Origin: Pseudoalteromonas ulvae UL12 | Lineage (GTDB): Bacteria; Pseudomonadota; Gammaproteobacteria; Enterobacterales; Alteromonadaceae | Assembly (NCBI RefSeq): GCF_014925405.1 | Contig: NZ_AQHJ01000029.1 | Coordinates: 124,001 to 188,000, forward strand | Direction of reading: 5' to 3' | Length of the DNA stretch: 64,000 bases | Shown here: in pieces, positions 58,488 to 64,000 of the stretch | Layout of the letters: each line of letters begins with the position of its first letter | Position numbering within the stretch: the first letter of the stretch is position 1 | The notes under the pieces: generated by a model | Told to the model about the DNA's origin: nothing | Database searches by the model: none | What the model saw: only the letters and a program-made list of their open reading frames with translations | Translations under genes and position numbers: made by a program

Positions 58488-60527
58488 ATGAGTAATCCAC
58501 TGATCAACCTTGAGGGTTTACCCCCGTTTTCACACATTAAACCAGAACATATTGTTCCCGCATTAAAGCAAGGGATAGAAAAGTGCCGTACCACGATTGA
58601 TGACGTGTTAAAAAACGACACTTATACATGGGACAATTTTATTACTCCTTTAGAAGAAGTGGATGATCAATTATCACGTTTATGGTCACCTGTTTCGCAC
58701 ATGCATTCTGTGGTCAATAGCCCAGAGCTGCGCGAACAATATGATTTATGTTTACCGCTGATTTCAGAATACTCGACCTTTGTGGGTCAACATCAAGGTC
58801 TCTATCAGGCTTACCAAGCAATTTTTGATTCAGCCGAGTTTGCTTCCCTCACCACTGAGCAGCAAAAAGTGATCAACAATGCGTTGAGAGATTTTAAGCT
58901 ATCAGGTATTTCGTTATCTGCAGACAAACAAAAACGTTATGGCGAAATCAGTAGCCGTTTATCTGAGCTTGCAGCCAAATTTGGCAACAATGTGATGGAT
59001 GCCACACAAGCATGGCAAAAACATATCACTGATGAAAGCTTGTTAAGTGGCTTACCTGAGTCAGCACTCGCATTAGCGGCGCACACAGCGCAAAGTAAAG
59101 AGCTTTCAGGATGGGTGTTTACTTTGGATTTTCCGTCATATTTACCCGTTATGACCTATGCCGATAACCGAGAACTCAGAAAAGAAACCTATGTGGCGTT
59201 TGCAACGCGGGCTTCAGAGCAAGGCCCCAACGCCAATGAATTTGATAATTCAGCCATTATGGATGAATTACTTGCGCTACGTCATGAGCTGGCACTGTTA
59301 CTTGATTTTGCACATTACGGTGAGCTCTCTTTGGCAACCAAAATGGCGCAAAATACTCAGCAAGTATTCGACTTTTTAGATAACCTCGCTGAGCGCTCAA
59401 AACCACAAGCAGAGCAAGAGTTAGCCGAAGTACTGACATTTGCCAAAGAGACTGCAGGCTTAGATTCTCTCGAAGCATGGGATTTAGGTTATTTTAGTGA
59501 AAAGCTAAAACAGCAAAAATATGCCATTTCTGATGAAGTGCTTCGTCCATATTTTCCAGAAAATCGCGTCTTAAGTGGCTTGTTTGCCACCGTAAAACGT
59601 TTATTTGGTATTGATGTGACCGAAGTCAAAGACACAGATACTTGGCACCCTGATGTACGCTTTTTTGAAATTTCAGATGAACAAGGTCAGCATCGCGGTT
59701 CATTTTATCTTGATTTATATGCCCGCGATAACAAACGCGGTGGTGCATGGATGGATGATTGTATTGGCCGAAAAATCCGCGCAAATGGTCAATTACAAAA
59801 CCCTGTCGCCTATTTAGTGTGTAATTTTAATAAACCTGTCGGTGATAAGCCTGCGTTATTTACCCACAATGAAGTCACCACGTTATTCCATGAGTTTGGT
59901 CATGGTATCCATCATATGCTAACGCAAGTCAGTGCCGGTGCAGTATCTGGTATTAATGGTGTAGCTTGGGATGCGGTTGAGTTGCCAAGTCAGTTCCTCG
60001 AAAATTGGTGTTATGAAGAAGAAGCGCTGGCGTTTATTTCTGGTCATTACGAAACTAATGAACCACTGCCTAAAGAGTTGCTCGACAAATTACTGGCAGC
60101 GAAAAACTACCAATCAGCGATGCAAATGTTGCGTCAGATTGAGTTTTCATTATTTGATTTCCATATTCATGCTGATTTCACACCTAATAAGCAAGGTCAT
60201 ATTCAGCAGGTGTTGAATGATGTTCGTAAGCGCGTTGCTGTATTTAAAGCGCCAGAGTTTAACCGATTCCAACATGGTTTTAGCCACATCTTTGCTGGTG
60301 GTTATAGCGCAGGGTATTATTCGTATAAATGGGCTGAAGTGTTATCTGCCGATGCGTTTTCTCGTTTTGAAGAAGAGGGGGTCTTTAATCCTCAAACCGG
60401 ACGTGATTTTATGCATGCTATCTTAGAAATGGGTGGTTCAAAAGAACCAATGGAGCTGTTTAAAGCGTTTAGAGGGCGAGAGCCGCAAATTGACGCCTTA
60501 CTTCGCCATAGCGGCATCGCAGCATAA
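58488..60527 (+). CDS. prlC: Oligopeptidase A
   Basis: 679-aa M3-family cytoplasmic zinc metallopeptidase that degrades signal peptides and short oligopeptides. Zinc motif LFHEFGHGIHHM (~470), with the third ligand Glu downstream. The start at 58488 (MSNPLINLEGLPPF) is by homology with E. coli PrlC (680 aa) and has AAGAGA upstream; a longer frame begins at 58461. The gor-prlC-rsmJ neighbourhood resembles that of E. coli. Confidence 0.96.
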   Translation: MSNPLINLEGLPPFSHIKPEHIVPALKQGIEKCRTTIDDVLKNDTYTWDNFITPLEEVDDQLSRLWSPVSHMHSVVNSPELREQYDLCLPLISEYSTFVGQHQGLYQAYQAIFDSAEFASLTTEQQKVINNALRDFKLSGISLSADKQKRYGEISSRLSELAAKFGNNVMDATQAWQKHITDESLLSGLPESALALAAHTAQSKELSGWVFTLDFPSYLPVMTYADNRELRKETYVAFATRASEQGPNANEFDNSAIMDELLALRHELALLLDFAHYGELSLATKMAQNTQQVFDFLDNLAERSKPQAEQELAEVLTFAKETAGLDSLEAWDLGYFSEKLKQQKYAISDEVLRPYFPENRVLSGLFATVKRLFGIDVTEVKDTDTWHPDVRFFEISDEQGQHRGSFYLDLYARDNKRGGAWMDDCIGRKIRANGQLQNPVAYLVCNFNKPVGDKPALFTHNEVTTLFHEFGHGIHHMLTQVSAGAVSGINGVAWDAVELPSQFLENWCYEEEALAFISGHYETNEPLPKELLDKLLAAKNYQSAMQMLRQIEFSLFDFHIHADFTPNKQGHIQQVLNDVRKRVAVFKAPEFNRFQHGFSHIFAGGYSAGYYSYKWAEVLSADAFSRFEEEGVFNPQTGRDFMHAILEMGGSKEPMELFKAFRGREPQIDALLRHSGIAA

Positions 60528-60541
60528 AATGCAGACCAAAC

Positions 60542-60566
60542 AAAAAGCGCCATTTTGGCGCTTTTT
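60542..60566 (+). terminator. Terminator after prlC
   Basis: A5-GCGCC-ATTTT-GGCGC-T5 followed by more T, 15 bp after the prlC stop. The rest of the gap to 60816 shows no gene; it must hold the response-regulator promoter. Confidence 0.9.
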
Positions 60567-60816
60567 GTTTTTTAGCTGAACCCTTTGGGATGCGTTTGTT
60601 GTTGATTGTTACTGTATTATCGGTTTTTTGAATAACGACACCATACAGCTTCAGCCTTGATTAAATGAACAATAATTCGCTGTAAAAAACCATCTGGCAA
60701 AATCAACACGCCCTAATCATTGATTTGATATAAAAATTTTTCAAATATCCCGTTGCGTACTATGCTTTTTAGACAAATATAATGCCAAGCCATTTTTACA
60801 AAAAGGAAGTGCTAGT

Positions 60817-62025
60817 ATGTCTAAGCTGGTTCTCGCGATTGATGATGACAAGTTTATTCGAAACTTAGTCGAACAAACGTTATCCGACTATTGTGAGGTG
60901 ATTCAGGCCGAAAATGGCGAGCAGGGGATCCGCGCGGCGATCCGGCATAATCCAGATATTATTTTGCTGGACGTTGAAATGCCCGGGATGACAGGTTATG
61001 AGGTTTGCCAACAACTAAAAAAAGACGCTTCAACAAATGAAATACCCGTGATGTTCTTATCGGGTCGTGGCGCCCTTGAAGATCGAGTGCGTGGGTATAA
61101 TTCAGGGGCTGATGACTACATAGTCAAGCCTTTTGCAAAAGATGAACTCTTGGCCCGAATTGAAGTGCTCTATCAGTACCGCCAGCAATCAACTCAATTA
61201 AAAAATCATATCGCTCGAGCCGAATCTACGGCTGAAATGGCCCTGACAGATTTTAGTGATATGGGACGTGTGATGCGTTATGTGGGGCAAACGTACAATG
61301 CCCACTCTTTAGAGCGTTTAAGTGACCATTTTTTTGAGTTTTTTAATCCACTTAATTTAAATGTTGTCGTTGCGTATTGGTACAAAGAAGGTGCAGCGTT
61401 TTTCAGTAATCACGATGCAGTGTGTCCGCTTGAGCAAGAGTTATTGGAAAAGTGCCAAGAGGGCGATCGATTTATCGATTTTGGCACACGCACGATAGTA
61501 AATTATCCAAAAGTATCCCTGTTAGTTAAAAATATGCCACTTGCTGATGCCGCCACGTATGGCCGCTATAAGGATTTATTTCCACACGTACTCGAAGCAA
61601 CCAACGCCAAGGTTATGTCGATGGAAATTAACGAATTAATCATGGCTCAGGCCAATGAAATCACCGAAACATTTAATCTTGTTGATACCACTTTACGCAC
61701 GCAAGTTGAAGAAATCTACGCGCACGGTCAAGTGTCTGTTGATATGGTCAAAGCCTTATACAGTAATTTTATTAATACTATCCCAGCGCTTGACCTTGAA
61801 GATGAGCAAGAAGAGTACGTGTTAAATTCCGTTGAGCACACAGTTAAAGAGTTACAAGCGCATTTAGAGTTGACTCAGCAAATGCGCTCGTCTTTCAATG
61901 ATGTTATCGAGTATATGGAGCATATTATGGCGCAACGTGCACAAATGCTTGAGCAGTTTTCTCAATTGCATCAAGAAGAAACCGTAAACGAAGTCACCTC
62001 TCAAATCGACATCGAATTATTTTAA
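60817..62025 (+). CDS. Response regulator with an unidentified C-terminal domain
   Basis: 402 aa. Residues 1-125 are a receiver domain: acidic DDD (9-11), phosphoacceptor D52 (LLDVEMPG) and K104 (IVKPF). A coiled linker follows at ~125-150. The rest (~150-400) is not a DNA-binding, GGDEF, EAL or HD domain that I recognise: it has a hydrophobic core (FFEFFNPLNLNVVVAYWY), then long helical stretches (~265-390) ending in an acidic tail. No histidine kinase is adjacent apart from the partial sensor at 62987. AAAGGAAG precedes the ATG. Confidence 0.85.
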   Translation: MSKLVLAIDDDKFIRNLVEQTLSDYCEVIQAENGEQGIRAAIRHNPDIILLDVEMPGMTGYEVCQQLKKDASTNEIPVMFLSGRGALEDRVRGYNSGADDYIVKPFAKDELLARIEVLYQYRQQSTQLKNHIARAESTAEMALTDFSDMGRVMRYVGQTYNAHSLERLSDHFFEFFNPLNLNVVVAYWYKEGAAFFSNHDAVCPLEQELLEKCQEGDRFIDFGTRTIVNYPKVSLLVKNMPLADAATYGRYKDLFPHVLEATNAKVMSMEINELIMAQANEITETFNLVDTTLRTQVEEIYAHGQVSVDMVKALYSNFINTIPALDLEDEQEEYVLNSVEHTVKELQAHLELTQQMRSSFNDVIEYMEHIMAQRAQMLEQFSQLHQEETVNEVTSQIDIELF

Positions 62026-62091
62026 TCAGTTACAGCAGTTTTATTTTGCTTTGGGTATAATGCACGAGTCTATTTTTATGAGAACCGTGCC

Positions 62092-62850
62092 TTGATTATT
62101 CATAGCCCTTTTGCAGAACTTCGTGATTATCTAGCTAAAATCGAGCAGCAATTCAATCTAGCGGCTTGGCACAATCCTAATAATCTCTTCCAGCTTCACT
62201 ACGATGAACTTGGCTTGAGCCTTCATAAGACAGACGAAAAAAAACTCGGTGCGATCCGGGTGGACTTTGTGACTGGTGCAGCGGCACATCGTCGTAAATT
62301 TGGTGGTGGGAAAGGACAAGCCATTGCCAAAGCCGTCGGATTAAACAAAGGTGTGACACCCACAGTACTGGACGGTACAGCAGGGCTTGGCCGTGATGCT
62401 TTTGTATTGGCTGCGCTAGGCTGTAAAGTTATTTTGCATGAGCGTAACCCTGTGGTCGCCGCCTTGCTATACGATGGTTTACAGCGGGCTTATCAAGATG
62501 CTGAAATTGGCGCTTGGATGAAAGAAAATATGCGCATGGAGTTTGGCAGCAGTCATCAGCTACTTCCTCGCTCCACTGATGATATTGACGTTGTGTATCT
62601 TGATCCTATGTACCCACACAGAGATAAATCTGCGTTAGTAAAAAAAGAAATGCGGGTTTTTCAAGATCTAGTGGGTCAAGATTTAGATGCAGATGGATTG
62701 CTACCGGACGCGCTAGCATTGGCCAACAAACGGGTTGTGGTGAAACGCCCCGATTATGCGCCCGATTTAAATCACCAAAAACCATCAATGGTGATAGCCA
62801 CCAAGAAAAACCGTTTTGATGTTTATATCAAAGCCGCGATGAAAAACTAA
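62092..62850 (+). CDS. rsmJ: 16S rRNA m2G1516 methyltransferase
   Basis: 252-aa SAM-dependent methyltransferase. SAM loop [18 protein letters not shown] (~95-112), [37 protein letters not shown] and VVKRPDYAP closely match E. coli RsmJ. No ATG or GTG is in frame; the first usable codon is TTG at 62092. The N-terminal 40 residues are less conserved. Confidence 0.95.
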   Translation: MIIHSPFAELRDYLAKIEQQFNLAAWHNPNNLFQLHYDELGLSLHKTDEKKLGAIRVDFVTGAAAHRRKFGGGKGQAIAKAVGLNKGVTPTVLDGTAGLGRDAFVLAALGCKVILHERNPVVAALLYDGLQRAYQDAEIGAWMKENMRMEFGSSHQLLPRSTDDIDVVYLDPMYPHRDKSALVKKEMRVFQDLVGQDLDADGLLPDALALANKRVVVKRPDYAPDLNHQKPSMVIATKKNRFDVYIKAAMKN

Positions 62851-62868
62851 CAACATCGCATTGCTTTG

Positions 62869-62902
62869 GTCACTTAAAAGAGAAGCCTTGCTTTTAAGTG
62901 AC
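62869..62902. terminator. Hairpin after rsmJ
   Basis: GTCACTTAAAAG inverted as CTTTTAAGTGAC, 12-bp perfect stem with a 10-base loop followed by TTT. Likely the rsmJ terminator, although its T run is short. Confidence 0.55.
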
Positions 62903-62986
62903 TTTAACTGTCATAAATATTAAATAAAAATGTCATGAAAAAAAGATACTCTCGGCGCGACTAGCTAGCCAGATGGAGCCTTTGCA

Positions 62987-64000
62987 ATGCGTGTGTCCTC
63001 TTTTACTCGATTACTTGCGGTACTGTTGCTCGGTGCCAGTATTATTTTGGCCGCCACTTTGTATTGGGCGACACAGGTGCAGCAATCCCTCACGGCACAA
63101 ACTCAGGCTTACAATACTGTTAAACATGCATTGGTGGTGAAGTTATCACGGAAAATTGAAGATTACCTCGCATCAGGCGACAGCCAAGAGTTAGCTCAAG
63201 CACAAACCTTGATCAGCCAAATTGAAGCTGAGCAATTATCGAGTTTACCAAGTGCCTTACAGCAGCAACTCCTAGCCAAATTTAGTACCTTACAACAAGG
63301 TGTTGAAACCAAATATCGTGCATTAGGTAAGTTATCGGGGAACGAGAACGCCTTAATTGATAATGCTATCAGGCAGATGTCCGGCAGTGCGACTTCGTTG
63401 ACTAATTACGCACAAAAAGCCCCGACAGATAAACAAACATTAGCTAAAAAGTACTCTGTATTGGCGGCTGATTATGCGGCTCAGACTCTCAATTTGGCCA
63501 TGTATAGCCATGCCTTAAGTCAGCTGTATTCATTAGATGGTGAAAATAACGTCAAGCAAGTGGTGCAGTCACTACAAGCATTGGCTAAAAAAATTCAAAA
63601 CTTACCTACACTTGAGCTCTATTTAGAATCAGACGATGACGACAGTCTCTTCATTGATGATGAAAAAGAAGAATTATCTGATGAAATTAAAGCGGAGCTA
63701 AGCAGCTGGCCAAACCGTTTTATGCGTGATTTAAGCAGTACCGTTGAGCAGGCGAAAGAGCGTTTAATTGGAATTGACGCCCTACGCCAAGAAATTGCAG
63801 GGCTTGCTGAAACGGTACTTGAAGCAGAAAAATCGCTTTTAAAAGAGCAACAAGCAGCGCAACAGCAAGTTTTACTCATTTTCACTGCAAATATCAGTGG
63901 CTTATTCATTTTGGCTATTGCGGTATATTTCACCCAGCGCCAACAAGTGTTGAATCCATTACGCAACTTACGAAACGCGTTTAAAAATCTACTCGAAACG
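62987..64000 (+). CDS. Membrane sensor protein, N-terminal part (cut by window end)
   Basis: 338 codons are in the window. An N-terminal membrane helix (LLAVLLLGASIILAATLYWA, ~9-28) starts a long periplasmic helical domain rich in Gln/Ala/Leu. This is followed by a second membrane helix near 304-320 (FTANISGLFILAIAVYF) and the start of a HAMP-like segment (VLNPLRNLRNAFKNLL). The architecture is that of a chemoreceptor or sensor kinase; the C-terminal domain that would decide is beyond the window. An acidic stretch (DDDDSLFIDDEKEELSDE) stands at ~211-228. Confidence 0.75.
   Translation, partial: MRVSSFTRLLAVLLLGASIILAATLYWATQVQQSLTAQTQAYNTVKHALVVKLSRKIEDYLASGDSQELAQAQTLISQIEAEQLSSLPSALQQQLLAKFSTLQQGVETKYRALGKLSGNENALIDNAIRQMSGSATSLTNYAQKAPTDKQTLAKKYSVLAADYAAQTLNLAMYSHALSQLYSLDGENNVKQVVQSLQALAKKIQNLPTLELYLESDDDDSLFIDDEKEELSDEIKAELSSWPNRFMRDLSSTVEQAKERLIGIDALRQEIAGLAETVLEAEKSLLKEQQAAQQQVLLIFTANISGLFILAIAVYFTQRQQVLNPLRNLRNAFKNLLET

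Overview
The window is a stretch of chromosome from a marine gammaproteobacterium of the Alteromonadales. Pseudoalteromonas or a close relative fits best. I base this on protein similarity recalled from memory (MetJ, SpeD, PrkB, RsmJ and AccB look gammaproteobacterial), on moderately AT-rich DNA, and on two blocks of familiar order: mrcA <> pilMNOPQ-aroK-aroB-damX-dam-rpe-trpS, and pabA-astC/argD-astA-astD. No database search was run.

Layout. 1-12.4 kb is core: a cut hemN, a short malic enzyme, the methionine regulon (metJ diverging from metB-metL, with MetJ operators between), a CPA-type Na+/H+ antiporter with a nucleotide-binding domain, and a three-gene leftward operon (DUF350-like membrane protein, membrane-anchored beta protein, spermidine-synthase-like membrane protein).

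12.43-23.35 kb is a 10.9-kb integrated element. It is bounded by a 52-bp perfect direct repeat made of the 3' half of a tRNA-Ile2 (CAU anticodon) gene; the intact tRNA is at the right end. Inside are a P4-type integrase, a plasmid-type RepA (RPA family) followed by five iterons, an AlpA-like HTH protein, a string of very small leftward genes, and a divergent XRE repressor with palindromic operators. The cargo comprises a 453-aa protein with C-terminal membrane helices, a 308-aa membrane protein, a second complete tyrosine recombinase with a small HTH partner and a strongly folded leader, and an sce7725/sce7726-type gene pair (PD-(D/E)XK-like nuclease fold). There are no capsid, terminase or conjugation genes. 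It resembles an integrative plasmid or a phage satellite, and its cargo is the best place in the window to look for an undescribed (possibly anti-phage) system.

23.4-64 kb is core again: accB-accC with aroQ, cutA-dsbD, fxsA, groES-groEL with a heat-shock promoter, PBP1A, the type IV pilus alignment/secretin operon pilMNOPQ, shikimate genes aroK-aroB, damX, dam, rpe, trpS, pabA, the arginine succinyltransferase genes, a DUF3802 protein, an OsmC-family protein, speD, prkB, a PhnA-like protein, a periplasmic solute-binding protein, an EAL-HDOD signalling protein, gor, a DUF2461 protein, prlC, a response regulator with an unidentified output domain, rsmJ and the first part of a membrane sensor cut by the window end.

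Connections: SpeD (decarboxylated SAM) and the SpeE-like membrane protein are both polyamine-type genes, but they lie 41 kb apart. AstA/AstD with the ArgD/AstC aminotransferase make an arginine catabolic set. Many gene borders carry clear rho-independent terminators, listed separately.
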